From positions 27,861-91,860 of the forward strand of contig CAJQRK010000005.1 of the NCBI GenBank assembly GCA_905612305.1: a stretch of 64,000 nt of DNA. Direction: 5' to 3'. The position numbers and the translations under genes were made by a program. Positions 17,500 through 26,777 of this stretch are shown here, piece after piece. This DNA is from an uncultured Flavobacteriales bacterium. Lineage in GTDB: Bacteria > Bacteroidota > Bacteroidia > Flavobacteriales > BACL11. The number at the start of each line of letters is the position of its first letter. Position 1 is the first letter of the stretch. The notes beneath the pieces were generated by a model. The model worked only from the letters and a program-made list of their open reading frames with translations, was not told the DNA's origin and did no database searches.

Positions 17500-18552
17500 A
17501 TGAAACCAACCTCATTAAATACATTAGCTTGGCAAAAGTTGAAACAAAATAAGTTGTCTTTTTCTGCTTTGGTTTTTATTATATTTTGTGTTTTTGTAGG
17601 GGTTTTTGCTGTGGCGCTCAGCCCTGATGATTCGCCAATGGCAAATCAAATGCACATTGAATTGGCAACCAAAAAACCTTTAACAAAGATTACTTTTCTG
17701 GAAATTCCTAAGCAAGTAATAAATGAAACCCCTTTTTTTGAAGGTCTGTTTTTTGGAAAATCTTCAGGATTTAAAAGAATCCCAATTGAAAAATATACAA
17801 TAACAGAAACAGGACTTTTATATTTTCCTTTTCAATCAGAGCTAGCAAAAACCCATAGTGGTGATTATAAAATCACAACTCAAACTTTTTGGCTCGGAAC
17901 AGATAAGTTCGGAAGGGATTTACTTAGCCGAATGTTGTATGGCATCCGAATATCTTTGTCTGTTGGTTTTATTGCTGTTTTCATATCATTAATAATAGGG
18001 ATTACTTTAGGGCTAACTGCTGGTTATTTTAGAGGGAGAACTGATGATGTTGTCATGTGGTTTGTAAATGTAATGTGGTCTATTCCTACTTTGCTTATGG
18101 TGATTGCCATTACCTTAGCGCTTGGAAAAGGTTTTTGGCAAGTGTTTATTGCTGTTGGTTTAACAATGTGGGTGGAAGTAGCCCGAATTGTTAGAGGCCA
18201 AGTTTTAGTTATCAGAGAACTGGAATATGTAGAGGCAGGAAAGGCATTGGCGTACAAATCGTTTAGAATAATTTTTAAGCATATATTGCCCAATGTAATT
18301 GGACCTGTTATTGTTATTTCGGCAGCTAATTTTGCAGCAGCAATTTTAATTGAGGCGGGGCTTTCCTTTTTAGGTATTGGCGCTCAACCTCCAATGCCGA
18401 GTTGGGGAGGAATGATTAAAGACCATTATGCTTATATCATTATGGATAAAGCGTATTTAGCAATTATCCCAGGCGTGGCAATTATGAGTTTGGTATTAGC
18501 TTTTATGTTGTTGGGCAATGGTTTGCGGGATGCGTTTGATGTTAAAAATTAA
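17500..18552 (+). CDS. Oligopeptide/dipeptide ABC transporter permease, DppC/OppC type
   Basis: A 350-aa inner-membrane permease. After a first helix (about 20-42) there is an unusually long periplasmic stretch (~45-120), then the DppC signature WLGTDKFGRDLLSRMLYGIRISL (~127-149) and five helices. The EAA loop that contacts the ATPase is EAGKALAYKSFRIIFKHILPN (~245-265), and AGLSFLGIGAQPPMPSWGGM closes the domain. No dppB, ATPase or binding-protein gene is in the window, so the partners must be elsewhere; scattered subunits are common in Bacteroidota. The start ATG abuts the stop of the glycosyltransferase. The substrate is probably peptides, but this cannot be set from the sequence. Confidence 0.92.
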   Translation: MKPTSLNTLAWQKLKQNKLSFSALVFIIFCVFVGVFAVALSPDDSPMANQMHIELATKKPLTKITFLEIPKQVINETPFFEGLFFGKSSGFKRIPIEKYTITETGLLYFPFQSELAKTHSGDYKITTQTFWLGTDKFGRDLLSRMLYGIRISLSVGFIAVFISLIIGITLGLTAGYFRGRTDDVVMWFVNVMWSIPTLLMVIAITLALGKGFWQVFIAVGLTMWVEVARIVRGQVLVIRELEYVEAGKALAYKSFRIIFKHILPNVIGPVIVISAANFAAAILIEAGLSFLGIGAQPPMPSWGGMIKDHYAYIIMDKAYLAIIPGVAIMSLVLAFMLLGNGLRDAFDVKN

Positions 18553-18556
18553 AATT

Positions 18557-19057
18557 ATGGAATTGATATTTTCGGCACTTATAATTTTTTCTCTTAGATT
18601 GGCCGACCAGAGTTTGGGAACAATGAGAGCATTATTAGTTGCAAAGAATAAACCAATTTATGCGGCTCTTATTGGCTTAGTAGAATCTGCAATTTGGATA
18701 GTTGCTATCTCACAAGTAATAAAGGATATTGATGATCCCGTACTTATTGTTGCTTATGCTTCAGGTTTTGCAGCTGGAACTATTTTGGGCTCATATATTG
18801 AGCGTATTGTAGGAGTGGGGAATATTGTGGTACGCGTTTTTTCCCCGGCTAATTTACCTTCAGTGGCAGAAAAATTAAGAGATAATGGCCATGGAGTTAC
18901 TGTAATTGATGGACAAGGTAAAGATGGTCCCGTTAAAGTTTATTTGTGCATTATTCAAAGGAGAAAGTTAAAATCAGTACTTAAGATGATTGAGGAAATA
19001 AACCCTAAAGCTTATATTACTACAGATTTAGCGAACCCAACTTCTTTGAAGAAGTAA
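18557..19057 (+). CDS. UPF0316/DUF2179-family membrane protein
   Basis: A 166-aa protein with three N-terminal helices (LIFSALIIFSLRLADQSLGTMR; IGLVESAIWIVAISQVI; AYASGFAAGTILGSYIE) and a soluble C-terminal DUF2179 domain (VRVFSPAN... HGVTVIDGQGKDGPVKVYLCIIQRRKL), which resembles PII-like ligand-binding folds. Function is unknown; relatives are B. subtilis YebE and YitT-like proteins. I chose ATG 18557, 5 nt after the dppC stop, because the longer frame from 18518 overlaps dppC and does not look family-like. It is convergent with atoE and ends 1 nt from it. Confidence 0.88.
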   Translation: MELIFSALIIFSLRLADQSLGTMRALLVAKNKPIYAALIGLVESAIWIVAISQVIKDIDDPVLIVAYASGFAAGTILGSYIERIVGVGNIVVRVFSPANLPSVAEKLRDNGHGVTVIDGQGKDGPVKVYLCIIQRRKLKSVLKMIEEINPKAYITTDLANPTSLKK

Positions 19058-20401
19058 TTAAAAAACCAATAATCCTCCAATAAAAATAACCACTCCAATT
19101 AGTAGGAGTATTAAAGTATAAGGTAATATTTCTTTGACTTTTAATCCTGTAATCGCCAATAATGGTAATGCCCAAAAGGGCTGTAGCATATTAGTGATTT
19201 GGTCGCCATAAGCCAATGCCATTACACTTTTTGGAATACTTACGCCTAATTGTGTTGCTGCTTCAACAATTATTGGTCCTTGTACCGCCCATTGACCACC
19301 GCCACTAGGAACAAAGATATTTACAATAGCGGCACTTATAAAAGTAAATATTGGAAATGTAGTTTGATTAGAGATACTTACAAAAAAGTCAGACATAATC
19401 TGTACCATGCCAGAATGGTTCATAATTCCCATAATCCCAAAATAAAGCGGAAACTGTATTAGTATCCCTGAAGCGCCACTAATAGCTTTGTCTACTCCTT
19501 TCAAAAAATTATAAAAACTACTGTGCATCATAATTGCTAGCCCTAATAAAACAAGGTTAATGTAGTTTGGGGTAATAATATTTAGTGAGATGTTTTCAGG
19601 AAGTATAAATGCTTTGTAAAAAGTAAAAGCTAAGATAATACCACCAAAAATATAGGCCATAATTTTGGAATGATCTATTTTCTCTGCTCCTTTTATCTCT
19701 ACAGTCTCATTCTCTAATAAAGTTTGCATAGGTAAAGCGCTACCTTTACTTTTCTTTCCTAAATAATACATGGTTAGCGGCAAAACAATTAAAAGCACAA
19801 TACTTACGCTAATATTCATAGTAGAAAAGATGGTTTCTGCCTGAGAGATAACGCCCATTTTTTCTGCCAAAAAGTGGCCTTCTTCAGCAATTTTTATAGG
19901 TGCAGAGCCAGAGATTCCGCCATGCCAAACCATAAGCCCCGAATAACCTGAAGCACCAATTAGTGGGTAGTTGATTGGGATATTATTTTTGTTTGCATGT
20001 TCTCCAACTTTCCTAGCAAAAATTGCACCAAAAATAAGGCCTAAACCCCAGTTAAAGAGAGAAACGATTAGTGTAAAAAAAGTAACAATAGCAGCAGCAT
20101 TGGCCGTATTTTTACAAAAACTAGTTCCTTTTTCAATAAGTGAGTTAATTGGTTTTGTTAGTGCTAATACATGGCCAAGAACCAGCATCAGCATCATTTG
20201 AATAGCAAAAACCAGTAAGGGAGGATGCCAAATACCTTCTTCCCAATAAGATAAAAGCTGAAGAATATGAGATTCTTCGGCTTTTGGCTGCGTAATAAAT
20301 AGTGCTAAAATAAATGTGAAAAAAGTAAGTAAAACGGCTATACTAAAAGGTGCTGGCAAAAGCCCCTTAAATATCTTTTCAAACTTTTTTGCAATTGACA
20401 T
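19058..20401 (-). CDS. atoE: AtoE-family short-chain fatty acid transporter
   Basis: A 447-aa inner-membrane carrier with about 12 helices. Family marks include KGLLPAPFSIAVLLT (13-27), NWGLGLIFGAIFAR (~117-130), GYSGLMVWHGGISGSAPI (~151-168) and FVPSGGGQWAVQGP (~363-376). AtoE relatives take up acetoacetate or short-chain fatty acids. No CoA-transferase genes are next to it, so the substrate is only assumed. It follows the DUF3127 gene by 2 nt and is probably co-transcribed with it, though no functional link is evident. Confidence 0.9.
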   Translation of the reverse strand: MSIAKKFEKIFKGLLPAPFSIAVLLTFFTFILALFITQPKAEESHILQLLSYWEEGIWHPPLLVFAIQMMLMLVLGHVLALTKPINSLIEKGTSFCKNTANAAAIVTFFTLIVSLFNWGLGLIFGAIFARKVGEHANKNNIPINYPLIGASGYSGLMVWHGGISGSAPIKIAEEGHFLAEKMGVISQAETIFSTMNISVSIVLLIVLPLTMYYLGKKSKGSALPMQTLLENETVEIKGAEKIDHSKIMAYIFGGIILAFTFYKAFILPENISLNIITPNYINLVLLGLAIMMHSSFYNFLKGVDKAISGASGILIQFPLYFGIMGIMNHSGMVQIMSDFFVSISNQTTFPIFTFISAAIVNIFVPSGGGQWAVQGPIIVEAATQLGVSIPKSVMALAYGDQITNMLQPFWALPLLAITGLKVKEILPYTLILLLIGVVIFIGGLLVF

Positions 20402-20403
20402 TT

Positions 20404-20757
20404 TTAAAATGGCAAATCGTCTTCTTTTGTTTCCGGAGCATTAAATACTGGAGCAGCTTCCATTTCAGAGCTTCCACCTCCTTGACCTTCAATTCTCCAC
20501 GCGTCAATGTTATGGAAGTATTTTCCGTTATATTCTCTGGATGATAAGTTAAAGGAAACTTCAACTTGATCTCCTTCATTATGATGGTTTAACATTTCAA
20601 TTTTGTCTTCTCCAAATAACTGAAAACAAACTTCTGGATTATATTGTGCGCCTGTATCAATCAAAAATGATTGTTTTTTCCATTCTTTGCCTGCTTTTGA
20701 TGTTCCGCTTTCTACACTTAATTTTCTGCTTAACTTTCCTTTTACTGATAAACTCAT
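20404..20757 (-). CDS. DUF3127 protein, OB-fold-like, with SSB-like acidic C-terminal tip
   Basis: A 117-aa soluble protein of the Bacteroidota-wide DUF3127 family. The core (VKGKLSRKLSVESGTSKAGKEWKKQSFLIDTG ... VCFQLFGEDKIEML ... DQVEVSFNLSSREYNGKYFHNIDAWRIE) has the strand pattern of an OB fold. It is followed by a Gly/Ser-rich, disordered linker and a terminal KEDDLPF. Single-stranded DNA-binding proteins end in DDDIPF, which recruits repair and replication enzymes, so a nucleic-acid role is a fair guess. Function is not established. A TAAATTTG promoter box lies 25 nt upstream. Confidence 0.88.
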   Translation of the reverse strand: MSLSVKGKLSRKLSVESGTSKAGKEWKKQSFLIDTGAQYNPEVCFQLFGEDKIEMLNHHNEGDQVEVSFNLSSREYNGKYFHNIDAWRIEGQGGGSSEMEAAPVFNAPETKEDDLPF

Positions 20758-20781
20758 CTTTTATATTTTAAATTAGGTGTA

Positions 20782-20789
20782 CAAATTTA
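20782..20789 (-). promoter_or_regulatory. Bacteroidota -7 box (TAAATTTG) of the DUF3127-atoE unit
   Basis: An exact TAnnTTTG match on the minus strand, 24 nt before ATG 20757. Confidence 0.55.
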
Positions 20790-20826
20790 AATAAAAAATT
20801 TAGTAAAAAATCTTTAAAGCCCCTTT

Positions 20827-20857
20827 TATGTATGAATGTTAAAAAATAATATCTTTG
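20827..20857 (+). promoter_or_regulatory. Promoter of tRNA-Leu(TAG)
   Basis: TATCTTTG (20850-20857) is the -7 box; TATG at 20827-20830, 19 nt upstream, is one base from the TTTG -33 box. The tRNA starts 12 nt after the -7 box. Confidence 0.65.
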
Positions 20858-20869
20858 CCTCCCTTTTTA

Positions 20870-20951
20870 GCGGGTATGGCGGAATTGGTAGACGTGCTAG
20901 ACTTAGGATCTAGTGCCGTAAGGCGTGGGGGTTCGAGTCCCTTTACCCGCA
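20870..20951 (+). tRNA. tRNA-Leu (anticodon TAG)
   Basis: A class II tRNA of 82 nt. The acceptor stem GCGGGTA pairs with TACCCGC, with discriminator A; the D arm has GGCGGAATTGGTAGACG; the anticodon stem GCTAGA/TCTAGT encloses CTTAGGA, giving anticodon TAG (reads CUA and other CUN). The T loop is GGTTCGAGTCC. A variable arm, TGCCGTAAGGCGT, is present as expected for Leu. The 3' CCA is not encoded. Confidence 0.97.
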
Positions 20952-20958
20952 CAAAATT

Positions 20959-20984
20959 AAGCAAGCGTTTTCGCTTGCTTTTTT
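20959..20984 (+). terminator. Intrinsic terminator after tRNA-Leu(TAG)
   Basis: A perfect 9-bp stem AAGCAAGCG/CGCTTGCTT with a TTTT loop, followed by TTTT, 7 nt after the tRNA. It isolates the tRNA from tig. Confidence 0.88.
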
Positions 20985-21021
20985 GTTGAAATATTCTTTT
21001 TAATTATCAGATAAATAAGTG

Positions 21022-21029
21022 TATTTTTG
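21022..21029 (+). promoter_or_regulatory. Bacteroidota -7 box (TATTTTTG) of tig-clpP-clpX
   Basis: TATTTTTG matches TAnnTTTG; it lies 28 nt before the tig ATG and after the tRNA terminator, so it likely drives the three-gene operon. Confidence 0.6.
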
Positions 21030-21057
21030 CAACCCTTTTTAAAACAATAAATAAAAG

Positions 21058-22410
21058 ATGAATTTAATACAAAGCAAAGCAAAAGATTTAATGGCCACAA
21101 TTACAATTGATGTAGTGGAAAATGATTACACTGAAAAAGTTGATAAGGCATTGAAAGATTACCGTAAAACGGCTGTAATTCCTGGATTCAGAAAAGGAAA
21201 AACACCAATGGGAATTATCAATAAAAAACATAGAACTTCTGTTGTTGTTGAAGAGGTAAACAAATTAATTCAAGATGAATTGTACAAACACATCACTGAA
21301 CAAAAAGTAAGAGTGTTGGGGTCACCAATGCCCTTGAAAACAAGTGAAATTGACTGGGGAAATCAAGTTGAGTTTAAATTTGAATATGAAATTGCTTTAG
21401 CGCCAGAATTTGACGTAAAAATTACAAATAAGGATAAATTAAATATTTACAAGATTAAAGCAGATGCTAAATTAGTAGATGGCTACTGTATTGATATTGC
21501 AAAAAAATATGGTAAAATGAGCAATCCTGAAGTTTCAGAGGAGGGTGATTTGATTTTTTGTGCAATTAACCAACTAGATATTGAAGGCAATGTAATGAAA
21601 AAGGGATTACAAAATGAAGCAACTGTATCCATGGACCATATTGCTGATAAAAAAATACAAAAACAATTTGTTGGCGTGAAATCAGATCATGTTATTACTG
21701 TAAATATAATGAAGGCATTTACAAATCATGCGGATTTAGCAGCTATGTTAAGTGTTTCTCATGAAGTAATTCATAATTTAACATCAGAAGAATTTCAGTT
21801 TACGGTAAAAAATATTAATCGTTTGCAGCCTGCTGATTTGAATACTGAATTGTTTGACAAAGTATACGGAGCAGCTGTTGTGAAGGATGTAAAAGAATTC
21901 AAAGCAAAAGTTCAAGCAGAGGCTGAGGGGCAGTTTGTAGGAGAAAGCGACAGAATGCTTAAGAATGATGTAGTTACTTATTTTATTGAAAAACTAAAAC
22001 TACAAATGCCAAATGATTTTTTGAAAAGATGGTTGGTTCAAACTTCAGAGCAGCCTATTACCATGGAAATGCTTAATAATGAATATGATATGTATTCAAA
22101 AAGTTTGCAATGGCAGTTAATTGAGAATAAAATCTTAGAAAATTACGAGATTAAAGTAACTCAGGATGATGTAGTTGCACATGCTAAAAAACTAATTGGG
22201 ATGCAAATGAAGCAATATGGACAGCCCGAAGGTGATGATGCTCAATTGACCGAGATTGCTACTAATATCCTTAAAAATGAGGAAGAAAGAAAGAAGATTT
22301 ACGATAAAATTTTTGACGAAAGAACTTTAGCCGTTTACAAAGAAAACTTCAAATTAACTGAGAAAAGCATTTCTTATGATGATTTTGTTAAATTAGCATC
22401 AGAAAAATAA
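21058..22410 (+). CDS. tig: Trigger factor (ribosome-associated chaperone)
   Basis: A 450-aa chaperone that binds the ribosome exit tunnel. The N-terminal ribosome-binding domain is clear: DYTEKVDKALKDYRKTAVIPGFRKGKTPMGII (about 24-55, with the GFRKGK signature that contacts ribosomal protein uL23), then VEEVNKLIQDELYK. The central FKBP-type domain is poorly conserved, as is usual for Bacteroidota trigger factors, and the C-terminal helical arms (about 255-430) are intact. It heads the operon with clpP (15 nt) and clpX, an arrangement shared by many bacteria that links folding to proteolysis. Confidence 0.94.
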   Translation: MNLIQSKAKDLMATITIDVVENDYTEKVDKALKDYRKTAVIPGFRKGKTPMGIINKKHRTSVVVEEVNKLIQDELYKHITEQKVRVLGSPMPLKTSEIDWGNQVEFKFEYEIALAPEFDVKITNKDKLNIYKIKADAKLVDGYCIDIAKKYGKMSNPEVSEEGDLIFCAINQLDIEGNVMKKGLQNEATVSMDHIADKKIQKQFVGVKSDHVITVNIMKAFTNHADLAAMLSVSHEVIHNLTSEEFQFTVKNINRLQPADLNTELFDKVYGAAVVKDVKEFKAKVQAEAEGQFVGESDRMLKNDVVTYFIEKLKLQMPNDFLKRWLVQTSEQPITMEMLNNEYDMYSKSLQWQLIENKILENYEIKVTQDDVVAHAKKLIGMQMKQYGQPEGDDAQLTEIATNILKNEEERKKIYDKIFDERTLAVYKENFKLTEKSISYDDFVKLASEK

Positions 22411-22425
22411 TTAAAAAATAGAACC

Positions 22426-23100
22426 ATGGATTACGGAAAAGAATTTCAAAAATACGCAACAAAACATAGAGGGATAAGTAGTTTACACCTTAACGAATTT
22501 TCTTCAATGCACGGCAATTATATTTCACCTACCATTATTGAAGAAAGACAGATGAATGTTGCAAGTATGGATGTTTTTTCTCGTTTGATGATGGATAGAA
22601 TCATCTTTTTAGGAGTGCCTATTAATGATTATGTAGCAAATGTTATTCAAGCACAATTGTTGTTTTTGGAATCAGTAGATGCTCAAAAAGATATTTTGAT
22701 TTATTTAAACTCCCCAGGAGGAGGGGTGTATGCAGGGCTAGGAATTTACGATACTATACAATACATTACTCCTGATGTTTCTACCATTTGTACAGGGATG
22801 GCTGCTTCAATGGGTGCAGTATTACTTTGTGCTGGTGCAGCAGGAAAGCGTACAGCTTTAAAGCATTCTCGTGTAATGATTCACCAGCCTTTAGGAGGTG
22901 CGCAAGGGCAAGCTTCTGATATTGAAATTACTGCAAAGGAAATTCAAAAGTTGAAAAAGGAACTTTATGAAATTATTTCTGCTCATTCTGGAAAATCATA
23001 CGATGAAGTTTGGAAAGACAGTGATAGAGATTATTGGATGACAGCAGAAGAGGCAAAAGCATATGGTATGATTGATGAGGTGTTGGAAAGAAAAAAATAG
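22426..23100 (+). CDS. clpP: ATP-dependent Clp protease proteolytic subunit ClpP
   Basis: A 224-aa serine peptidase that forms the tetradecameric barrel used by ClpX. The catalytic triad is visible: Ser128 (TGMAASMGA), His153 (RVMIHQP) and Asp202 (DSDRDYWM). LNSPGG (95-100) is the substrate-binding strand-loop. The N-terminus is about 20-30 residues longer than E. coli mature ClpP, consistent with a processed propeptide. It sits between tig and clpX in one operon, with clpX starting 3 nt after its stop. Confidence 0.97.
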   Translation: MDYGKEFQKYATKHRGISSLHLNEFSSMHGNYISPTIIEERQMNVASMDVFSRLMMDRIIFLGVPINDYVANVIQAQLLFLESVDAQKDILIYLNSPGGGVYAGLGIYDTIQYITPDVSTICTGMAASMGAVLLCAGAAGKRTALKHSRVMIHQPLGGAQGQASDIEITAKEIQKLKKELYEIISAHSGKSYDEVWKDSDRDYWMTAEEAKAYGMIDEVLERKK

Positions 23101-23103
23101 TAA

Positions 23104-24333
23104 ATGTCAGAAAACGAAAAAGTAGTATGTTCTTTTTGTGGGAAAAATAAGCAAGACACAAATATCCTAATTGCTGGTACATCTGCACATATTTGTGATG
23201 CTTGTATTGAGCAAGCACATGATATAGTTAAAGAAGATAGTATTTCTGAAACTACACTTTTACAAGATTTTACACTTTTAAAGCCAAAGGAAATTAAAGC
23301 TCATTTGGATGATTTTGTCATAGGTCAGGACGATGCTAAAAAAGTAATATCGGTTGCGGTTTATAACCATTACAAAAGAATTTTACAACCTGACACTACT
23401 GAAGATGATATTGAAGTTGAAAAGTCAAATATTATTATGGTGGGGCGTACCGGTACTGGGAAAACTTTACTTGCGCGTTCCATTGCAAAGCTATTAAAAG
23501 TACCTTTTTGTATTGCTGACGCTACTGTGCTTACTGAAGCGGGTTATGTTGGTGAGGATGTGGAAAATATTTTAACACGCCTTTTACAAGCAGCCGATTA
23601 TGATGTAGAACAAGCCAAAAGAGGTATTGTTTTTATTGATGAGATTGATAAAGTAGCGCGTAAAAGCGATAACCCATCTATTACCCGTGATGTAAGCGGA
23701 GAGGGAGTGCAACAAGCAATGTTAAAATTATTAGAAGGTACGATTGTTAATGTCCCACCACAAGGTGGGCGTAAGCATCCTGACCAAAAAATGATTGCAT
23801 TGGACACTAAAGATATTTTATTTATTAGCGGTGGGGCTTTTGATGGCATCGAACAACATATATCCAGCAGAATGAATACGCGTTCAATTGGTTTTAGGTC
23901 AGAACAAGAACATGATATTGATAAAGAAAACTTATTGCAATATATTTCTCCGCAGGATTTGAAATCATTTGGATTAATTCCTGAATTGATTGGGAGAATG
24001 CCAGTGGTTACACACTTAAACCCTTTAGATAGAGATGCCTTAAAATTAATCTTGACTGAACCTAAGAATGCATTAACTAAACAGTATCAGAAACTATTTG
24101 ACATGGATGGTGTTGGGCTTAGTTTTGATAAAAAAGCAATTGATATTATTGTTGATAAAGCAATGGAATTCAAGTTAGGCGCAAGAGGTCTGCGTTCAAT
24201 TTGTGAGGCAATTATGTTAGATGCTATGTTTGAGTTTCCTTCAGATAAAAGCAAGAAAGAGCTGAAGATTACAGCTGCTTATGTAAAAGCACAGCTGAAT
24301 AAAATTTCATTTACTAAATTAATGGTAGCTTAA
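23104..24333 (+). CDS. clpX: ATP-dependent Clp protease ATP-binding subunit ClpX
   Basis: A 409-aa AAA+ unfoldase. The N-terminal zinc-binding domain has Cys9, Cys12, Cys31 and Cys34. Walker A is GRTGTGKT (114-121; the common form is GPTGSGKT, so Pro to Arg and Ser to Thr are mild variants), Walker B is VFIDEID (176-182), and the sensor 2 helix is [10 protein letters not shown]. The [10 protein letters not shown] pore-loop segment is intact. It is the last gene of tig-clpP-clpX; its 3' end overlaps that of the convergent lipoprotein gene by 4 nt. Confidence 0.97.
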   Translation: MSENEKVVCSFCGKNKQDTNILIAGTSAHICDACIEQAHDIVKEDSISETTLLQDFTLLKPKEIKAHLDDFVIGQDDAKKVISVAVYNHYKRILQPDTTEDDIEVEKSNIIMVGRTGTGKTLLARSIAKLLKVPFCIADATVLTEAGYVGEDVENILTRLLQAADYDVEQAKRGIVFIDEIDKVARKSDNPSITRDVSGEGVQQAMLKLLEGTIVNVPPQGGRKHPDQKMIALDTKDILFISGGAFDGIEQHISSRMNTRSIGFRSEQEHDIDKENLLQYISPQDLKSFGLIPELIGRMPVVTHLNPLDRDALKLILTEPKNALTKQYQKLFDMDGVGLSFDKKAIDIIVDKAMEFKLGARGLRSICEAIMLDAMFEFPSDKSKKELKITAAYVKAQLNKISFTKLMVA

Positions 24334-25145
24334 GGAACTACTATATGATAAGTGTTTCCGTTTATTGTAACATCAAAATTGCAATCACACAATGAATCAC
24401 TATAATTAATGATTCTATCTGTATAACCATTTGGCGTTATTTTCGCTTTCCCGCTCTTAATTACACAAGACGGTAAACATCTAAAATCAACATTAAGCGT
24501 ATCAGTAATTTCCATAGTAAAAGCATTTCCATTAACAGCGTTACCACTTGCAGTTCCTGTTACCTTGTACTTATCATCAAATATGTTAAAAAAGGTTTTA
24601 CTGCCTTCAGTCCATTCTCTAAATCTTTCTGACTCCCAATTAATTGTACCGTCTGAAGTATTAATACTTGCATTATTTACATTAATAGTAAACCGCATAT
24701 TTTTAGAGACAATATCTCTCCCTTGATTTGTAACAATTCTTTCTCCTTGTACTAAATTGTTGTTTACATGATAATTATCAAAAGTAGCAGTCATTACTGA
24801 TAAAGAATCACGGTATTTTCCGGTATAAATAACAATTATCTTTCCTCTTTTGAGATTACTGTAACTAAGACAGTCAGGATTACCATTGCCATAATCAATT
24901 ATCATAGTATCTTGATCCGTAGTATTTATATTTATTAGAGTATAGCTTGGGCAATTTTTATTTATGTCATTATCCATAAAACCATCCTCTACAATTCTTC
25001 CAATGTCATTAAAAATTTTTTCAGCCATCAGATGATCTTTTGAGGCTTGTGTACTAGTTAATTCTGTAGTATTAATTACATCTTCATCTTTACAAGCGTA
25101 TAGTAGTATTGTTAAAAAGCTAAGGGCATATAGTATTTTCTTCAT
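24330..25145 (-). CDS. Putative lipoprotein, unknown function
   Basis: I do not recognise a family with certainty. The 271-aa product has a lipoprotein signal ([18 protein letters not shown], lipobox Cys18) followed by Lys-Asp, and then an all-beta domain with repeated amphipathic strands ([67 protein letters not shown]). The C-terminus has paired Cys ([24 protein letters not shown]). This strand pattern is common in surface lipoproteins of Flavobacteriia. It is the last gene of the run that begins at etfB, 20 nt after folA. Confidence 0.8.
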   Translation of the reverse strand: MKKILYALSFLTILLYACKDEDVINTTELTSTQASKDHLMAEKIFNDIGRIVEDGFMDNDINKNCPSYTLININTTDQDTMIIDYGNGNPDCLSYSNLKRGKIIVIYTGKYRDSLSVMTATFDNYHVNNNLVQGERIVTNQGRDIVSKNMRFTINVNNASINTSDGTINWESERFREWTEGSKTFFNIFDDKYKVTGTASGNAVNGNAFTMEITDTLNVDFRCLPSCVIKSGKAKITPNGYTDRIINYSDSLCDCNFDVTINGNTYHIVVP

Positions 25146-25165
25146 TTTAATTTTTTTTTGTAAAT

Positions 25166-25672
25166 TTAGTTAATTTTCTCATAAGTGATAAAATCATAAT
25201 TGTACTTATGTTTCTCATCAGCTTTGTGTTCTGTTTTATTTACCTCTTTCCAATCAGAATTTAAGTTAGGGAAAAAAGTGTCGCCCTCAAAAGAATGATG
25301 TATTTCCGTAAGATAAATTTTATCTACTAAATTTTTCTCAAGAGCAATTTTGTAAATCTGACCTCCACCAATAATGAAAGGTTCTGTATCTCCATTTTGC
25401 TTTGCAATTTCTAGGGCAGTCTCTACGGAATTAACTACCACACAACCTTCAGCTATATAATTAGCTTGTCTTGTAATTACCACATTGGTTCTGTTGGGTA
25501 ATGGGCTGTATTTATGCGGAATAGATTCAAAGTTTTTTCGCCCCATTATTACATGATGTCCTAAAGTAGTTTCTTTGAAAAACTTCATATCTTTTGGTAA
25601 ATGCCAAATGAGGTCATTGTCTTTTCCAATCACACCATTTTCGGATACTGCTACTATTAGTGAAACTATCAT
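25166..25672 (-). CDS. folA: Dihydrofolate reductase
   Basis: A 168-aa NADPH-dependent enzyme that regenerates tetrahydrofolate after thymidylate synthesis. Motifs: VAVSENGVIGKDNDLIWHLPKDMKFFKETT (about 8-37, with the active-site acid Asp in LPKDMKFF), VIMGRKNFESI (41-51), and FIIGGGQIYK (~98-107) for NADPH. It sits one gap base from the saccharopine-dehydrogenase-like gene and close to thyA, its pathway partner, in the same transcription unit. Confidence 0.97.
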   Translation of the reverse strand: MIVSLIVAVSENGVIGKDNDLIWHLPKDMKFFKETTLGHHVIMGRKNFESIPHKYSPLPNRTNVVITRQANYIAEGCVVVNSVETALEIAKQNGDTEPFIIGGGQIYKIALEKNLVDKIYLTEIHHSFEGDTFFPNLNSDWKEVNKTEHKADEKHKYNYDFITYEKIN

Positions 25673-25673
25673 T

Positions 25674-26777
25674 TTAACTTGTCTTTACTTTATATATAAC
25701 TCCTCTTTCTTCCAAATAATCTTTTACAAAGTTAAAATGTTCTCCTAAATATTCCGGAGGAGAAATCCCAATTTTATCATATTCTCCATTTACAACCAGA
25801 TTAGCAACTGCGGTACAGGTGAATCCTGTTGTGCGCGCCATGGAAATTATATCATCTTGAAAACGATCCAATAGATTATATTGATAGGTTACTGCCTTTC
25901 CATTTTCCGTTCCTTTGATGATAATACGCATTATGGTAAAATCCTTATCTCCTTTTTTCATTTCCCATTTTGGAAATAATAATTTAGCAGTCATATCCAC
26001 TGGGCGAATCATAGTTCCATTTATTTCAACTTCATTATAAGAGAAAAAACCACTTTCGCGCAATACTTTCAAATACTCCACGCAACCTGGGTAACGTAAA
26101 GTTTTTTCAATCATATTTGGCACATGAGCCATAGTTTTTATCAGACTTCTTAATCCATCCGAATTCCAGCTTTCCAAAGTTCCTATTTCATCAAATTCAA
26201 TTAGCTCTGTGTCTGATAAAGCTTCTTTAGTAATAGTGTGGCTATTTTGCACATAACGAGCGGGGCGAATGTATTCTTCAATTACATCAATTGGAGAAAA
26301 AACGGCTTGATACTCGTAAGGCCATTCTCTCTTTTCAGGCAAGCCACCCACCAAACATTCATAATCGTTAATTTCCATTTTTAAATCATGATGACCGAAA
26401 ATAATATTCCCCATTCCTGGCGCCACTCCACAATCCATTACAGCAACCACTCCTTTTTCTTTTGCTAATTCATCCAAACCAAAAGGATCTTCTGGATAAA
26501 AAGAAATATCTACAATGTTTTTTCCAGCTTCAATTACATCCTTCATCATTTTATACCCCATAAAACCAGGCACAGCTCCAACTACCAAATTAAACTCTTT
26601 TATAAGCTTGTGTAAAGTTGCAGTATTGGAAATATCAGCACAAACGGTATTGATGCCGGCTAACTTATCTAAGTTTTTCTGTAAAATATCTACTGAGGTT
26701 ACATTATGATTCTTAGCCAAATCTTTTGCCATCACTCCACCAACTAATCCTGCTCCTAAAACAATAATATTCGCCAT
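25674..26777 (-). CDS. Saccharopine dehydrogenase-family oxidoreductase (lysine dehydrogenase-like)
   Basis: A 367-aa protein with an N-terminal NAD(P)-binding Rossmann fold (IIVLGAGLVGGVMAKDL, 4-20) and the C-terminal domain of the saccharopine dehydrogenase/lysine-6-dehydrogenase family. The segment VVAVMDCGVAPGMGNII (~110-126) and MTAKLLFPKWEM (~275-286) are typical. Relatives oxidise lysine or cleave saccharopine, or act in carboxyspermidine synthesis; the substrate cannot be fixed here. Its ATG shares one base with the thyA stop and its stop is next to folA, so it is embedded in a folate/thymidylate run without obvious metabolic connection. Confidence 0.86.
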   Translation of the reverse strand: MANIIVLGAGLVGGVMAKDLAKNHNVTSVDILQKNLDKLAGINTVCADISNTATLHKLIKEFNLVVGAVPGFMGYKMMKDVIEAGKNIVDISFYPEDPFGLDELAKEKGVVAVMDCGVAPGMGNIIFGHHDLKMEINDYECLVGGLPEKREWPYEYQAVFSPIDVIEEYIRPARYVQNSHTITKEALSDTELIEFDEIGTLESWNSDGLRSLIKTMAHVPNMIEKTLRYPGCVEYLKVLRESGFFSYNEVEINGTMIRPVDMTAKLLFPKWEMKKGDKDFTIMRIIIKGTENGKAVTYQYNLLDRFQDDIISMARTTGFTCTAVANLVVNGEYDKIGISPPEYLGEHFNFVKDYLEERGVIYKVKTS

